A DNA stretch of 64,000 nucleotides, taken from contig JACPOI010000020.1 in assembly GCA_016185015.1 (NCBI GenBank), positions 478,666-542,665 of the forward strand, written 5' to 3'. Below are positions 9,034 to 20,542 of the stretch, piece after piece. Within the stretch, counting starts at the first letter, position 1, and each line of letters starts with the position of its first letter. Source of the stretch: Burkholderiales bacterium. Lineage in GTDB: Bacteria; Pseudomonadota; Gammaproteobacteria; Burkholderiales; Burkholderiaceae_C. The position numbers and the translations under genes are program-made. The notes beneath the pieces are model-generated. The model saw nothing but the letters and a program-made list of their open reading frames with translations. It ran no database searches and was not told where the DNA came from.

Positions 9034-10769
9034 GCAGTCGTAGCATCCAGTACACCTCCAGCCCGCTGCTGGCCAGCCGCACGCCGGTGTGGCGCAGCAA
9101 GTTCGTGGTGGCCATGATCGCGCTGGCCTTCGTGGTGCTGGCCGGGCGCGCCGCCTACATCCAGGTCATCTCCAACGACTTCTTCCAGCGGCAGGGCCAG
9201 GTGCGTTTTGCGCGCACGCTCGAGCTGCCGGCCAACCGCGGCCGCATCCTGGACCGCAACGGCCAGATCCTGGCGACCAGCGTGCTGGCGCCCAGCATCT
9301 GGGCCATCCCCGAGGACATCGATCGTGATCCGAAGCAGCTGCAGCGCCTGGCGCGGCTGCTGGAGATGCCGCTGTCCGATCTGAACCGCAAGCTGGAGGA
9401 CGAGGACAAGACCTTCGTCTGGCTCAAGCGCCAGGTCGACGAGTCCGTGGCCAAGCAGATTGCCGCGCTCGAGATCAAGGGTGTCTACCAGCGCAAGGAG
9501 TACAAGCGCCAGTACCCCGAGGGCGAGGTGGCCGCGCACCTAGTCGGGTTCACCAACGTGGAAGACCACGGGCAGGAGGGCGTGGAGCTGGCCTTCAACC
9601 AGACCCTGGCGGGCAAACCCGGCTCACGCCGTGTCATCAAGGACCGCCTGGGCAGCGTGATCGAGGCGGTGGGCGCGCAGGTGCCGCCGGTCGAGGGGCG
9701 CGACGTGCAGCTGTCCATCGACAGCAAGATCCAGTTCTTTGCCTACCAGCGCCTCAAGCAGGCCGTGCGCGACCATCAGGCCAAGGCTGGCAGCGTGGTG
9801 GTGCTCGACGCCCAGACCGGCGAGATGCTGGCGCTGGCCAACTACCCGAGCTACACGCCAGGCAAGCGCCAGGGTTTCAAGGACGCCCTGCGCAACCGCG
9901 CGCTGACCGATTCCTTCGAGCCCGGCTCCACCGTCAAGCCCTTCGTCGCCGCACTGGCGCTGGAGAAGGGCCTGGTCACGCCAGCCACTTCGATCCAGAT
10001 CAGCGGCAGCGGCCGCATGAACGTGGGCAACGCCACCATCAGCGACACCCATGCCTATGCCGTGCTGACCCTCAACGAGGTGGTGCAGAAGTCCAGCAAC
10101 ATCGGCATGGTCAAGCTGGCCATGCAGATGCCGGCGCGTGACCTGTGGGAGATGTACAGCCAGGTCGGTTTCGGCCAGCGCCCGCAGCTGCCTTTCCCGG
10201 GCGCCGTCAGCGGCCGCCTGCGCCCCTGGAAGACCTGGCGCCCCATCGAGCACGCCACCATGAGCTACGGCTACGGCCTGTCCATCAGCCTGGTGCAGCT
10301 GGCACATGCCTACACCGTGTTCGCACACGATGGCGAGCTGATGCCGGTGACGCTGCAAAAAGCACAGGGGCCGGTGGCCGGTGTGCGCCTGCTGGAGGCG
10401 CGCCATGCGCGCGCCGTGCGCCATATGTTGCAGCTGGCCGCCGGGCCGGGCGGCACGGCGCCCAAGGCGCAGACCATGGGTTACTCGGTGGGCGGCAAGA
10501 CCGGCACCGCGCGCAAACAGGAAGGCCGTGGTTATGCCGACAAGAAATACCGCAGCTTCTTCGTGGGCCTGGCGCCGGTGGCCCACCCGCGCATCATCGT
10601 GGCCGTGCTGATCGACGAGCCCGATGCCGGCAAGTACTACGGCGGTGACGTGGCCGCCCCCGTGTTCAGCGAGACCGTGCAGCAGACCCTGCACCTGCTA
10701 GGCGTGCAGCCCGACATCGAGGTCAAGCCGCAGATCGTGGCGCAGATGGGGGAGGGCGTCGCATGGTGA
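9030..10769 (+). CDS. ftsI: FtsI (PBP3), septal peptidoglycan transpeptidase
   Basis: 579 residues. An N-terminal membrane anchor (about 24-45) is followed by the pedestal domain (ANRGRILDRNG near 68-79) and a penicillin-binding transpeptidase domain. Catalytic motifs are complete: S300-T-V-K, S355-S-N and K490-T-G-T. The enzyme cross-links stem peptides of new septal wall in the periplasm together with FtsW. The last codons overlap the murE start. Confidence 0.98.
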   Translation: MSSRSIQYTSSPLLASRTPVWRSKFVVAMIALAFVVLAGRAAYIQVISNDFFQRQGQVRFARTLELPANRGRILDRNGQILATSVLAPSIWAIPEDIDRDPKQLQRLARLLEMPLSDLNRKLEDEDKTFVWLKRQVDESVAKQIAALEIKGVYQRKEYKRQYPEGEVAAHLVGFTNVEDHGQEGVELAFNQTLAGKPGSRRVIKDRLGSVIEAVGAQVPPVEGRDVQLSIDSKIQFFAYQRLKQAVRDHQAKAGSVVVLDAQTGEMLALANYPSYTPGKRQGFKDALRNRALTDSFEPGSTVKPFVAALALEKGLVTPATSIQISGSGRMNVGNATISDTHAYAVLTLNEVVQKSSNIGMVKLAMQMPARDLWEMYSQVGFGQRPQLPFPGAVSGRLRPWKTWRPIEHATMSYGYGLSISLVQLAHAYTVFAHDGELMPVTLQKAQGPVAGVRLLEARHARAVRHMLQLAAGPGGTAPKAQTMGYSVGGKTGTARKQEGRGYADKKYRSFFVGLAPVAHPRIIVAVLIDEPDAGKYYGGDVAAPVFSETVQQTLHLLGVQPDIEVKPQIVAQMGEGVAW

Positions 10770-12283
10770 CCGAACTCCACACCCCCGTGCAGGCCGCCCA
10801 GTGGCTGCATGGCCGCGTGCGCGGCGTGCTGCAGACCGACAGCCGGCGCGTGGGCGCGGGCGACGGTTTCATCGCCTGGCCGGGCGCGGCGCGCGATGGG
10901 CGTCAGTTTGTGCCGGGCGCGCTGGCCCAGGGGGCGCTGGCCTGCCTGGTCGAGCGCAGCGGCGCCGACGTCTACGGCTTTGCCGATGAACACATTGCGG
11001 CCTACACCGGCCTGAAGGCGGCCAGCGGCCCGATCGCGGCGGCCTATTACGAACAGCCTTCGCAGCAGCTCGATGTGCTGGCGGTCACGGGCACCAACGG
11101 CAAGACCTCGACCAGCTGGTGGCTGGCGCAGGCGCTGGGTGCACTCCAGCCGCCGCAAGCCTGCGGGCTGATCGGCACCCTGGGTGTGGGCCGTGTGCCG
11201 GCGCCGGGCTCGGCACACGCCGGCGCCATCGTCAGCACCGGCCTGACCACCCCCGATCCGGTGCTGCTGCAGCAGACCCTGCGCCGTTTTGTCGACGAGG
11301 GCCTGACGGCCTGCGCCATCGAGGCCTCGTCCATTGGCATCAGCGAACGGCGCCTGGATGGCACGCGTATCCGCACGGCCATCTTCACCAATTTCACGCA
11401 GGACCACCTGGACTACCACGGCAGCATGGAAGCCTATTGGCTGGCCAAGGCCGAGCTGTTCGACTGGCCGGGCCTGCGCGCGGCGGTGATCAACCTCGAC
11501 GACCCCAAGGGGGTCGAGCTGGCCGCGACGCTGGCGGCGCGTGCGCTCGACCTGTGGACGGTTTCCCTGCAGCCCGATGCCGGTGCACGCCTGGTCGCGC
11601 AAGACATCCACATGGGAGCACGCGGCGTGCAGTTCACGGTCCGCGAAGGCGAGGCCCGCGTTCCGCTGAGCACGCAGACCCTGGGCGACTACAACGTGAG
11701 CAATCTGCTGGGCGTGATCGCCACGCTGCGCACCCTGGGTGTCCCGCTGGTCGACGCGGTGCTCGCCTGTCATGAACTTCAGCCGGTGCCGGGCCGCATG
11801 GAATTTCAGGACGGTGTCGATCTGCCGCTGGCCGTGGTGGATTACGCCCACACGCCTGACGCGCTGGCCCAGGTGCTGCAGACCCTCAAGCCACTGGCCA
11901 CACAACGCGGCGGCCGGCTGTGGTGCGTGTTCGGCTGCGGTGGCGACCGCGATCCGCACAAGCGCCCGCTCATGGGTGCGGCAGCGACACAGCATGCGGA
12001 CCACATCGTGTTGACCAATGACAACCCTCGCAGCGAGGCTCCGGAGGCCATCGTGGCGCAGATCCGTCCGGGCTTGGCGGGCCATGGCGCCGTGCAGATC
12101 AAGCTGGATCGGGCGCAGGCCATCGCACTTGCGCTGGGCCAGGCCGATGCCCGCGACGTGGTGCTGGTGGCCGGCAAGGGCCACGAGGATTACCAGGAAA
12201 CGGCTGGCGTGCGCCAGCCCTTCTCCGACCGGCAGCAGGTGGGCCTGGCGCTGCAGGCGCGCCGGACGGGGGTGCGCTCATGA
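10763..12283 (+). CDS. murE: UDP-MurNAc-tripeptide ligase MurE (meso-DAP adding)
   Basis: 506 residues. MurE adds the third stem-peptide residue to UDP-MurNAc-L-Ala-D-Glu in the cytoplasm using ATP. The P-loop GTNGKT is at 110-115. The specificity motif DNPR (in TNDNPRSEAP, around residue 420) marks it as the meso-diaminopimelate enzyme rather than the lysine type, as expected for a Gram-negative cell. It overlaps ftsI at its start and murF at its stop (ATGA). Confidence 0.97.
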   Translation: MVTELHTPVQAAQWLHGRVRGVLQTDSRRVGAGDGFIAWPGAARDGRQFVPGALAQGALACLVERSGADVYGFADEHIAAYTGLKAASGPIAAAYYEQPSQQLDVLAVTGTNGKTSTSWWLAQALGALQPPQACGLIGTLGVGRVPAPGSAHAGAIVSTGLTTPDPVLLQQTLRRFVDEGLTACAIEASSIGISERRLDGTRIRTAIFTNFTQDHLDYHGSMEAYWLAKAELFDWPGLRAAVINLDDPKGVELAATLAARALDLWTVSLQPDAGARLVAQDIHMGARGVQFTVREGEARVPLSTQTLGDYNVSNLLGVIATLRTLGVPLVDAVLACHELQPVPGRMEFQDGVDLPLAVVDYAHTPDALAQVLQTLKPLATQRGGRLWCVFGCGGDRDPHKRPLMGAAATQHADHIVLTNDNPRSEAPEAIVAQIRPGLAGHGAVQIKLDRAQAIALALGQADARDVVLVAGKGHEDYQETAGVRQPFSDRQQVGLALQARRTGVRS

Positions 12284-13704
12284 GCGCCCACACCATCATG
12301 TTCAACCTGCAGCAGGCCCTGCCCTGGCTGGCCGGTGCGCGCCTGGTCGGTGACGGCCTGGTCGGCGTGCAGCGTGTGCACAGCGACACCCGCACCCTGC
12401 AGCACGGCGATCTGTTCGTGGCGCTCCAGGGCGAGCGCTTCGACGGCAACACCTTCCTGGCCCAGGCGCAACATGCCGGCGCGGTGGCGGCGTTGTGCAG
12501 CGACGAGGCAGCATTGCGCGCCAGCGGCCTGAGCGGCCTGGTGGTGCCAGACAGCAAGCGGGCGCTGGGCCAGCTGGCCACGGGCTGGCGTGCGCAGTTC
12601 AAGCTGCCGCTGATCGCCGTGACCGGCAGCAACGGCAAGACCACGGTGACGCAGATGGTTGCCGCCATCCTGCGCGCCTGGAAGCCGCAGGCCACGCTGG
12701 CCACCGAAGGCAACCTCAACAACGAGATCGGCGTGCCGCTGACCCTGCTGCGCCTGCGCGCCACCCACCAGCTGGCGGTGGTGGAGCTGGGCATGAACCA
12801 TCCCGGCGAGATCGCCGTGCTGGCGGCCATGGCCCAGCCCACGGTGGCTCTGGTCAACAACGCGCAGCGCGAGCACCTGGAATTCATGGCCAGCATCGAA
12901 GCCGTGGCGCGCGAGAACGGCGCCGTGATTACGGCGCTGGGCGGCAGCGGCACGGCCGTGTACCCGGCCGACGATGCCTGGAGCGGCTTGTGGCACGAGC
13001 TTGCGGGTGGGCGGGCCCAGCTGACCTTCGCCATCGGCGGGGACGCGGCCGCCCCCGACCTGAGCTGCAGGCCACCGGTCTGGACCGGCGAAGGCTGGCA
13101 GGTCCAGGCGCGCACGCCGGCGGGCGCCTTGAACTACACGCTGCGCGTGGCCGGCCTGCACAACGTCAAGAACTCCCTGGCCGCCGCCGCCTGTGCCTTG
13201 GCCGCCGGCGTGCCGCTGTCGCATATCGCGCTCGGGCTGGAGGCCTTCGAGCCGGTCAAGGGGCGCTCGCGTGCCCTGGCCTTGCCACTGGGTGGCCGCA
13301 CGCTGACCCTGGTGGACGACAGCTACAACGCCAACCCGGATTCGGTGCGCGCTGCCATCGATGTGCTGGCCGGCCTGCCCGGCCCGCGCCTGCTGGTGCT
13401 GGGCGACATGGGGGAGGTGGGCAGCGAAGGCCCGCGTTTCCACGCCGAGGTCGGCGCCTATGCGCGCGAACGCGGCGTCGAGCAGCTCTACGCGCTGGGC
13501 GAGCAGACGGCGCAGAGCGTGGCGCATTTCAAGGGCGGGCGCCATTTTGACGACGTCGAGGCCCTGAATGCCGCCGTGTTGCTGGCCCTGCCCGGTCTGG
13601 CCAGCGTGCTGGTCAAGGGCTCGCGTTTCATGCGCATGGAGCGGGTGGTGCAGGCGGTGAGCGCCCACGCCGAACAGAACAAGGAAGAACATCATGCTGC
13701 TTAG
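12280..13704 (+). CDS. murF: UDP-MurNAc-pentapeptide synthase MurF
   Basis: 474 residues. MurF joins D-Ala-D-Ala to the UDP-MurNAc-tripeptide, the last cytoplasmic step of stem-peptide assembly. The Mur-ligase P-loop GSNGKT is at 116-121. A central domain with NEIG and GMNHPGEI follows, then a C-terminal domain with [11 protein letters not shown], a MurF hallmark. It overlaps murE by 4 bp and mraY by 11 bp, so translation is probably coupled along the operon. Confidence 0.97.
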   Translation: MSAHTIMFNLQQALPWLAGARLVGDGLVGVQRVHSDTRTLQHGDLFVALQGERFDGNTFLAQAQHAGAVAALCSDEAALRASGLSGLVVPDSKRALGQLATGWRAQFKLPLIAVTGSNGKTTVTQMVAAILRAWKPQATLATEGNLNNEIGVPLTLLRLRATHQLAVVELGMNHPGEIAVLAAMAQPTVALVNNAQREHLEFMASIEAVARENGAVITALGGSGTAVYPADDAWSGLWHELAGGRAQLTFAIGGDAAAPDLSCRPPVWTGEGWQVQARTPAGALNYTLRVAGLHNVKNSLAAAACALAAGVPLSHIALGLEAFEPVKGRSRALALPLGGRTLTLVDDSYNANPDSVRAAIDVLAGLPGPRLLVLGDMGEVGSEGPRFHAEVGAYARERGVEQLYALGEQTAQSVAHFKGGRHFDDVEALNAAVLLALPGLASVLVKGSRFMRMERVVQAVSAHAEQNKEEHHAA

Positions 13705-14872
13705 CCTGGCCCAGTGGCTCCAGACCATCTCGCCCGAATTCGGCTACTTCCGGGTCTTCCAGTACCTGACCTTCCGCGCCGTCATGGCCGCAGTGACCGC
13801 GCTGCTCATCGGCCTGTTGGCCGGGCCTTACGTGATCCGCCGCCTGACCGAACTCAAGATCGGCCAGCCGGTACGCGGCTACGGCATGGAGACGCATCTG
13901 TCCAAGAGCGGCACGCCCACCATGGGCGGCGTGCTGATCCTGATGGCCATCGGCATCTCGACCCTGCTGTGGTTCGACCTGTCCAACCGCTTCGTCTGGA
14001 TCGTGCTGCTGGTCACGCTGGGTTTCGGCGCCATCGGTTGGGTCGACGACTGGCGCAAGGTGGTCAACAAGGACCCCGAGGGCATGCGTTCGCGCGAAAA
14101 GTATTTCTGGCAGTCGGTGGTCGGCCTGATCGCCGCCTTCTACCTCGTCTTCTCGATTTCCGGCAGCAGCAACCAGGACGTTTGGGAGTTATTCGTCACC
14201 TGGGTTCGGTCGGGCTTCTCGGTCGATCTGCCGGCGAAAGCCGGCCTGCTGCTTCCTTTCTTCAAACAGGTCAGCTACCCGCTGGGGGTGATCGGCTTCG
14301 TCGTGCTGACCTATCTGGTCATCGTCGGCGCCAGCAATGCGGTGAACCTGACCGACGGCCTGGACGGCCTGGCCATCATGCCGGTCGTCATGGTCGGCTC
14401 GGCCCTGGGCGTCTTTGCCTATGTGACCGGCAGCGCCGTCTATTCCAAGTACCTGTTCTTCCCGCACATTCCCGGTTCGGGCGAACTGCTGATCTTCTGC
14501 GCTGCGATGGCCGGCGCCGGCCTGGCCTTCCTGTGGTTCAACGCGCACCCGGCCCAGGTCTTCATGGGCGATGTGGGCGCGCTGGCCCTGGGCGGTGCCC
14601 TGGGCACCATTGCCGTCATCGTGCGCCAGGAAATCGTGCTGGCCATCATGGGCGGCATCTTCGTGGCCGAGGCCGTGTCGGTGATGTTGCAGGTCTCCTA
14701 CTTCAAGTACACCAAACGCAAATACGGCGAAGGCCGCCGCATCCTGAAGATGGCGCCGCTGCACCACCACTTCGAGAAGAGCGGCTGGAAAGAGACCCAG
14801 GTGGTCGTGCGCTTCTGGATCATCACCATGCTGCTGTGCCTGGTGGGACTGTCGACCTTGAAACTGCGATGA
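13694..14872 (+). CDS. mraY: Phospho-MurNAc-pentapeptide transferase MraY
   Basis: 392 residues, a polytopic membrane protein with about ten helices. It transfers phospho-MurNAc-pentapeptide to undecaprenyl phosphate to form lipid I at the inner membrane. Recognisable elements are GTPTMGG (residues about 73-79), the DDW motif in [18 protein letters not shown] and the [10 protein letters not shown]-terminal signature. The stop overlaps the murD start by ATGA. Confidence 0.98.
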   Translation: MLLSLAQWLQTISPEFGYFRVFQYLTFRAVMAAVTALLIGLLAGPYVIRRLTELKIGQPVRGYGMETHLSKSGTPTMGGVLILMAIGISTLLWFDLSNRFVWIVLLVTLGFGAIGWVDDWRKVVNKDPEGMRSREKYFWQSVVGLIAAFYLVFSISGSSNQDVWELFVTWVRSGFSVDLPAKAGLLLPFFKQVSYPLGVIGFVVLTYLVIVGASNAVNLTDGLDGLAIMPVVMVGSALGVFAYVTGSAVYSKYLFFPHIPGSGELLIFCAAMAGAGLAFLWFNAHPAQVFMGDVGALALGGALGTIAVIVRQEIVLAIMGGIFVAEAVSVMLQVSYFKYTKRKYGEGRRILKMAPLHHHFEKSGWKETQVVVRFWIITMLLCLVGLSTLKLR

Positions 14873-16731
14873 ACGAGAACGAACACCCTGACGATCTGCC
14901 CCAGCCGGTGCCGCCTCAGGACGAGGCGGCTTCGGTGTCTGTGCCGACGCCGTGCGCAAGCGACGCGCCCGTTGCCGAGGGCATACAGGACGCGCCGCTG
15001 CCTGCTGTCGATGCCGAACCCCAGGTCACCTTGTCCGCGACCGGCAAGCCGGCCAAGCGCCCCCTGCCTGAGACCCTGACGGCCGCGCGTGACGCAGCGG
15101 CCTTTGTCGCCCAACTGTTCACCGATGCGGGCACGCCCGAGCCGTCGGCGCCGGTCGCGCCGGATGAAGGCAGTGGTGCCATCCCTCAGGAAGAGGCGCC
15201 CGCCAGCGAGCCGGCGCCCGAGCCCGTGGTGTCACCTTTGCAAGACCAGCACGTGCTGGTGCTGGGCCTGGGGGCCTCAGGCCTGGCCATGGTCCGCTGG
15301 TGCGTGCGCCAAGGCGCACGCGTGACGGTGGCCGATACCCGTGCTGCACCGCCCCAGCTGGCCCAGCTGCAGGCCGAGTTGCCGCAGGTGGTTTTCCGTG
15401 CGGGTGCTTTCGAGGCGGGTCTGGTCGAGGGGCAGGACATCCGTGCCGTCTTCAAGAGCCCGGGCCTGTCGCCCGCCATGGTGGTGCCGGTCTGGCAGGC
15501 GGCGCAGGCCATGGGTCTGTGGGTGGGCGGTGAACTGGATCTGTTTGCACGGGGCCTGCGTGATCTGCAGACCGAGCGGGCGTATGCCCCCAAGATCCTG
15601 GCGATCACCGGCACGAACGGCAAGACCACCACCACTGCGCTCACCGGCCAGCTGGTGGCGCATGCGGACAAGACCGTGGCGGTGGCCGGCAATATCGGCC
15701 CCAGCCTGCTGGACACGCTGGCGCTGCATATCGATGCGGGCACCTTGCCCGAGGTCTGGGTGCTGGAGTTGTCCAGTTTCCAGCTCGATGGCGTCCAGGG
15801 TTTCGAGCCCACAGCGGCCGCGGTGCTGAACCTGACACAGGATCACCTGGACTGGCACGGCAGCATGGAAGCCTACGGGGCGGCCAAGGCGCGCATCTTT
15901 GGCGAACAGGGCCTGCTGGTGCTCAACCGCGACGACCCGGCGGTGATGGCCCTGATGCCCGAGCCGGTGCGTGCCAAGCTGCAAAAGCCGCAGTGGCGCG
16001 AGTACGTGAGCTTCGGCGCCGAGATGCCACAACGTCCGGGCGACTACGGCATCGAGCTGGTCAACGGCATGGCCTGGCTGGTGCGGGCCGTGGAGGCCGA
16101 CGAAACGCAGAAACGCAAGCGCGGCGAAGAGGTGGAGCTGTTCATCCAGCGCCTGATGCCGGCCGACGCGCTGCGCATCCGCGGTCGCCACAACGCCACC
16201 AACGCCCTGGCGGCGCTGGCGCTGGCCCAGGCGGCCGGTTGCGCGCTGGGCCCCATGCTCTATGGCCTGCGCGAATACCGGGGCGAGCCGCACCGGGTGG
16301 AGCCGGTGGCCATCGTCAATGACGTCGAGTATTTCGACGACAGCAAGGGCACCAATGTGGGGGCCACCGTGGCGGCCCTGACCGGCCTGGGAACCGAGCG
16401 GCGCATCGTCGTCATCCTCGGCGGCGATGGCAAGGGGCAGGACTTTGCGCCGCTCTTCGGGCCGGTGCAGCGTTATGCCCGCGCGGTCGTGCTGATCGGG
16501 CGCGATGCGCCCGCCATCCGTGCGGCGGTGCAGGGCACGGGCGTGCCCCTGCTGGACGCAGCCACCTTGCCCGAGGCCGTCGCCCTGGCCCGCGCACAGG
16601 CGCAGGCGGGGGACGCCGTGCTCCTGTCGCCGGCCTGCGCCAGTTTCGACATGTTCAAGGATTACGAGCACCGCGCCAAAGTCTTCGTCGAGGCGGTACA
16701 GACCCTGTCGAACGAGGGGGGGCTGGCATGA
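14869..16731 (+). CDS. murD: UDP-MurNAc-L-Ala D-glutamate ligase MurD, N-terminally extended
   Basis: 620 residues from the ATG overlapping mraY. MurD adds D-Glu to UDP-MurNAc-L-Ala. The ordinary MurD domain begins only at about residue 126: [10 protein letters not shown] (130-140) for UDP-MurNAc binding and the P-loop GTNGKTT at 248-254. Residues 1-125 are an acidic, Pro/Ala/Glu-rich region without visible fold, making the protein about 120 residues longer than the usual 450-500. The open frame runs on upstream across mraY, but the 4-bp overlap start fits the cluster pattern. No internal start with a clear Shine-Dalgarno was found near residue 120, so the extension is probably translated. 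Confidence 0.95.
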   Translation: MNENEHPDDLPQPVPPQDEAASVSVPTPCASDAPVAEGIQDAPLPAVDAEPQVTLSATGKPAKRPLPETLTAARDAAAFVAQLFTDAGTPEPSAPVAPDEGSGAIPQEEAPASEPAPEPVVSPLQDQHVLVLGLGASGLAMVRWCVRQGARVTVADTRAAPPQLAQLQAELPQVVFRAGAFEAGLVEGQDIRAVFKSPGLSPAMVVPVWQAAQAMGLWVGGELDLFARGLRDLQTERAYAPKILAITGTNGKTTTTALTGQLVAHADKTVAVAGNIGPSLLDTLALHIDAGTLPEVWVLELSSFQLDGVQGFEPTAAAVLNLTQDHLDWHGSMEAYGAAKARIFGEQGLLVLNRDDPAVMALMPEPVRAKLQKPQWREYVSFGAEMPQRPGDYGIELVNGMAWLVRAVEADETQKRKRGEEVELFIQRLMPADALRIRGRHNATNALAALALAQAAGCALGPMLYGLREYRGEPHRVEPVAIVNDVEYFDDSKGTNVGATVAALTGLGTERRIVVILGGDGKGQDFAPLFGPVQRYARAVVLIGRDAPAIRAAVQGTGVPLLDAATLPEAVALARAQAQAGDAVLLSPACASFDMFKDYEHRAKVFVEAVQTLSNEGGLA

Positions 16732-17978
16732 CGGTCTTGGCGCAACGCATCCGTGGTTGGTTCGGCGGCGCGCCGGCGACCGATGCCTTGCCCGTGCGAC
16801 TGGGCCACCAGGGCTTCGCGCGTAGCAGCAACCAGCCGGTGCGCCTGTCCGACTTCGACCATGCCCTGGTCTGGGTGGTGGTCGCCCTGCTGGCCTGGGG
16901 GCTGGTGATGGTGTACTCGGCCTCCATCGCCCTGCCCGACAACCCAAAGTTCGGGCGTTACGCCCACACGCATTTCCTGACACGCCACCTGCTGTCGCTG
17001 GTGGTGGCTTTCGTGGCGGCGCTGATCGCCTTCCAGATTCCCATGGCCCGGTGGGAGAAGCTGGCGCCTTGGCTGCTGGTGGTCGCGCTGGTCCTGCTGG
17101 TGGCGGTGCTGATCCCCGGCATCGGCAAGGGCGTGAACGGCGCACGGCGCTGGATCTCCCTGGGCGTCATGAATTTCCAGCCCTCGGAACTGGCCAAGCT
17201 GGCGGTGCTGCTGTATGCGGCCGACTACATGGTGCGCAAGATGGACGTGAAGGAGCACTTCTTCCGCGCCGTGGCACCCATGGGCGCGGCCGTGGCCATC
17301 ATCGGCCTGCTGCTGCTGGCCGAGCCCGACATGGGCGCCTTCATGGTGATCGCCGTGATCGCCATGGGCATCCTGTTCCTGGGTGGAGTGAACGCCCGCA
17401 TGTTCTTCCTGATCGCCGCCATCCTGCTGGTGGCATTTGTGCTGATGATCGCCCTGAGCGAATGGCGGCGCGAGCGCATCTTTGCCTACCTCAACCCCTG
17501 GGACGAGCGCCACACCCTGGGCAAGGGTTACCAGCTCTCGCATTCGCTGATCGCCTTCGGGCGTGGCCAGATCTTCGGCGTGGGCCTGGGCGGCAGCGTC
17601 GAGAAACTGCACTGGCTGCCCGAGGCCCACACCGACTTCCTGTTGGCCGTGATCGGCGAGGAGTTCGGCCTGCTGGGCGTGCTGACCATCGTCGCGCTGT
17701 TCTTCTGGCTGACCCGCCGTGTCATGCACATCGGCCGCCAGGCCATCGCGCTGGACCGCGTCTTCGCCGGCCTCGTGGCGCAGGGCGTGGGGGTGTGGAT
17801 GGGGTTCCAGGCCTTCATCAACATGGGCGTGAACCTCGGCGCGCTGCCGACCAAGGGCCTGACCCTGCCCTTCATGAGCTACGGCGGCTCGGCCATCCTG
17901 ATGAATATGGTGGCGGTGGCCATCGTGCTGCGTATCGACTACGAAAACCGGCAACTGATGCACGGAGGGCGATCATGA
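16728..17978 (+). CDS. ftsW: FtsW, septal peptidoglycan glycosyltransferase (SEDS)
   Basis: 416 residues with about ten membrane helices. FtsW polymerises lipid II into glycan strands at the division septum in complex with FtsI. Family signatures include [27 protein letters not shown], a catalytic-loop region around [16 protein letters not shown], and the C-terminal [16 protein letters not shown]. An N-terminal cytoplasmic segment of about 40 residues precedes the first helix. It overlaps murD by 4 bp; its stop overlaps the start of a 29-codon open frame leading to murG. Confidence 0.97.
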   Translation: MTVLAQRIRGWFGGAPATDALPVRLGHQGFARSSNQPVRLSDFDHALVWVVVALLAWGLVMVYSASIALPDNPKFGRYAHTHFLTRHLLSLVVAFVAALIAFQIPMARWEKLAPWLLVVALVLLVAVLIPGIGKGVNGARRWISLGVMNFQPSELAKLAVLLYAADYMVRKMDVKEHFFRAVAPMGAAVAIIGLLLLAEPDMGAFMVIAVIAMGILFLGGVNARMFFLIAAILLVAFVLMIALSEWRRERIFAYLNPWDERHTLGKGYQLSHSLIAFGRGQIFGVGLGGSVEKLHWLPEAHTDFLLAVIGEEFGLLGVLTIVALFFWLTRRVMHIGRQAIALDRVFAGLVAQGVGVWMGFQAFINMGVNLGALPTKGLTLPFMSYGGSAILMNMVAVAIVLRIDYENRQLMHGGRS

Positions 17979-18064
17979 GTTGCCGGTTTCACCAAAACAG
18001 GCACTGCGCGCAGCGCAGCATGGCGCGGCACGCGCCATGGCTGATGCGCGGGGGGCGGTCATGA
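17975..18064 (+). CDS. Possible 29-codon linking ORF between ftsW and murG
   Basis: The only interruption in the overlapping chain from rsmH to ftsQ is an 82-bp gap, and it holds an open frame whose ATG overlaps the ftsW stop (ATGA at 17975) and whose stop overlaps the murG ATG (ATGA at 18061). The product would be short, basic and Cys/His-containing, ending RGGRS. FtsW itself ends GGRS, and the two junction sequences are near-identical (GGAGGGCGATCATGA versus GGGGGGCGGTCATGA), which suggests a duplicated junction. It may serve only to carry ribosomes to murG. Confidence 0.35.
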   Translation: MSCRFHQNRHCAQRSMARHAPWLMRGGRS

Positions 18065-19125
18065 CCGAACGTTGTGCATTGGTAATGGCTGGGGGCACGG
18101 GAGGTCATATCTTCCCGGGACTGGCTGTGGCCGAAGCCCTGCGCGAGCGCGGCTGGCGCGTGCACTGGCTGGGCAACCAGAGCGGCATGGAAGGCCGGCT
18201 CGTGCCACCGCGCGGTTTCGCTTTCGAGAGCATCGATTTCGGCGGAGTGCGCGGCAAGGGTCCGCTCACCCTGGCCTTGCTGCCGCTGCGCCTGCTCAAG
18301 GCCTTCTGGCAGAGCATCCAGGTGGTGCGCCGCGTCAAGCCCGATGTGCTCATCGGCCTGGGCGGTTACATCACCTTCCCGGCCGGCATGATGGGCGTGC
18401 TGCTGGGCAAGCCCCTGGTGCTGCACGAGCAGAACTCCGTGGCAGGCTTGGCCAACAAGGTGCTGGCCGGCGTGGCCGATCGTGTGTACGCCGCTTTCCC
18501 CGGGTCGATGAAAAAGGCGCAGTGGGTGGGCAACCCCCTGCGCGCAGCCTTCCTGCAGCAGAGCGCGCCGGCGCAGCGTTTTGCCGGCCGCAACGGGCCC
18601 TTGCGCCTGCTGGTGGTTGGCGGCAGCCTGGGCGCGAAGGCCTTGAACGACGTCGTGCCGCGCGCGTTGGCCCTGATCCCCGCAGCGCAGCGCCCGCAGG
18701 TCATCCACCAGAGCGGTGCGACGCAGATCGACGCCCTGCGTGCCAACTACAGCGCCGCGGGCGTGCAGGCCGAACTGACACCCTTCATCGATGACACGGC
18801 CCGTGCTTTTGCCGAGGCCGACCTCATCGTCTGCCGCGCCGGTGCCAGCACCGTGACCGAGATTGCCGCGGTGGGTGCCGCCGCGGTTTTTGTGCCTTTC
18901 CCGGCGGCGGTGGACGACCACCAGACCACCAATGCCCGTTTCCTGGTGGACCAGGGTGCGGGCCTGCTGCTGCCCCAGCAAGACATGACAGCGGAGCGAC
19001 TGGCCGAGCTGCTGCAGAACACCGACCGCAACACCCTGCTGCAGTGGGCGCAGCAGGCGCAGAAGCTGGCCAAGACCGAAGCCACCGCACAGGTGGTGGC
19101 TGCCTGCGAGGAGCTCGCACGATGA
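18061..19125 (+). CDS. murG: UDP-GlcNAc:lipid I transferase MurG
   Basis: 354 residues from the ATG giving [16 protein letters not shown]; longer in-frame starts exist at 18037 (ATG) and 17980 (TTG) but the chosen one has a G-rich ribosome site (GGGGGGCGG) and standard length. MurG transfers GlcNAc to lipid I on the cytoplasmic membrane face to make lipid II. The G-loop GGTGGH is at residues 11-16, and the donor-binding segments [16 protein letters not shown] and [10 protein letters not shown] are conserved. It overlaps murC by 4 bp. Confidence 0.97.
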   Translation: MTERCALVMAGGTGGHIFPGLAVAEALRERGWRVHWLGNQSGMEGRLVPPRGFAFESIDFGGVRGKGPLTLALLPLRLLKAFWQSIQVVRRVKPDVLIGLGGYITFPAGMMGVLLGKPLVLHEQNSVAGLANKVLAGVADRVYAAFPGSMKKAQWVGNPLRAAFLQQSAPAQRFAGRNGPLRLLVVGGSLGAKALNDVVPRALALIPAAQRPQVIHQSGATQIDALRANYSAAGVQAELTPFIDDTARAFAEADLIVCRAGASTVTEIAAVGAAAVFVPFPAAVDDHQTTNARFLVDQGAGLLLPQQDMTAERLAELLQNTDRNTLLQWAQQAQKLAKTEATAQVVAACEELAR

Positions 19126-20531
19126 AACACGCGATCAAACACATTCATTTCGTAGGCCTGGGCGGCTCCGGCATGTCCGGCATTGCCGAGGTGCTGCACA
19201 ACCTGGGTTACACCATCTCGGGTTCGGACCTCAGCGACAGCGCCACGCTCAAACGCCTGGCCTCGCTGGGTATAAGGACCTGCGTCGGTCACGCCCCGGG
19301 CCACATCGAAGGGGCCGATGCCGTGGTCACGTCGACCGCCGTCAAGGCCGACAACCCCGAGGTACTGGCCGCGCGCGAGAAGCGCATCCCCATCGTGCCG
19401 CGCGCCGTCATGCTGGCCGAGCTGATGCGCCTGAAGCAGGGCATCGCGATTGCCGGCACGCACGGCAAGACCACCACCACCAGCCTGGTGGCCAGCGTGC
19501 TGGCCGAAGCCGGGCTGGACCCGACCTTCGTGATCGGCGGGCGTCTCAACAGCGCCAACGCCAATGCGCGGCTGGGCAGCGGTGACCACATCGTGGTGGA
19601 GGCCGACGAGAGTGACGCCTCCTTCCTCAACCTGATGCCGGTGATGGCGGTGGTGACCAATATCGACGCCGACCACATGGAGACCTATGGGCACGATTTC
19701 GGTCGGCTCAAGCAGGCCTTTGTCGATTTCCTGCACCGCATGCCCTTCTACGGCACGGCCATCCTGTGCACAGACGACGCTGCGGTGCGCGAGATCGTGC
19801 CCGAGGTGAACTGCCCCATCACCAGCTACGGTTTCAACGAAGGCGCGCAGGTGCGGGCCGTGAACGTACGCGCCGTGGCCGGCCAGATGCACTTCACCGT
19901 GCAACGGCGCAACGGCGTGGTGCTGCCCGACCTGGACGTGGTGCTCAACCTGCCGGGCCGGCACAACGTACTCAACGCCCTGTCGGCGATTGCCGTAGCG
20001 GCCGAGCTCGACGTGGCCGACGCGGCGTTGCTCAAGGCCTTGGCCGAGTTCAAGGGCGTGGGCCGGCGCTTCCAGCGCTACGGCGAGGTGGCGGCCAAGG
20101 AGGGCGGCAGTTTCACGCTGATCGACGACTACGGCCATCACCCGGTAGAGATGGCGGCCACGCTGGCCGCGGCGCGTGGCGCCTTCCCCGGCCGGCGGCT
20201 GGTGCTGTCCTTCCAGCCGCACCGCTACACGCGCACACGCGATTGCTTCGAGGATTTTGTCAAGGTGATCGGCGAGGCCGACGCCGTGCTGCTGGCCGAG
20301 GTCTACGCCGCGGGCGAGGCGCCCATCGTGGCGGCCGACGGCCGCAGCCTGGCACGTGCGCTGCGTGTGGCCGGCAAGCTGGAGCCCGTGTTCGTGGACG
20401 ACATCGCAGCCATGCCGCAAGCGATTCTGGATAACGCACGTGATGGCGATGTCGTCATGTGCATGGGGGCGGGCTCCATCGGTGGGGTACCGGCCAAGGT
20501 GGTCGAGTTGACGGGAAGTGGCAAGAAGTGA
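19122..20531 (+). CDS. murC: UDP-MurNAc L-alanine ligase MurC
   Basis: 469 residues from the ATG overlapping the murG stop. MurC attaches L-Ala, the first stem-peptide residue, to UDP-MurNAc. [12 protein letters not shown] (residues 9-20) binds the UDP sugar and GTHGKTT (112-118) is the P-loop; DDYGHHPVE and [11 protein letters not shown] are typical MurC C-terminal motifs. The stop overlaps a GTG in the ddl frame. Confidence 0.98.
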   Translation: MKHAIKHIHFVGLGGSGMSGIAEVLHNLGYTISGSDLSDSATLKRLASLGIRTCVGHAPGHIEGADAVVTSTAVKADNPEVLAAREKRIPIVPRAVMLAELMRLKQGIAIAGTHGKTTTTSLVASVLAEAGLDPTFVIGGRLNSANANARLGSGDHIVVEADESDASFLNLMPVMAVVTNIDADHMETYGHDFGRLKQAFVDFLHRMPFYGTAILCTDDAAVREIVPEVNCPITSYGFNEGAQVRAVNVRAVAGQMHFTVQRRNGVVLPDLDVVLNLPGRHNVLNALSAIAVAAELDVADAALLKALAEFKGVGRRFQRYGEVAAKEGGSFTLIDDYGHHPVEMAATLAAARGAFPGRRLVLSFQPHRYTRTRDCFEDFVKVIGEADAVLLAEVYAAGEAPIVAADGRSLARALRVAGKLEPVFVDDIAAMPQAILDNARDGDVVMCMGAGSIGGVPAKVVELTGSGKK

Positions 20532-20542
20532 GCAAGGAACAA

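Noticed and set aside
13714..14868. Extending MurD upstream across mraY in the same open frame
   Set aside because: It would overlap nearly all of mraY out of frame with no MurD-like sequence; the ATGA overlap at 14869 fits the operon.
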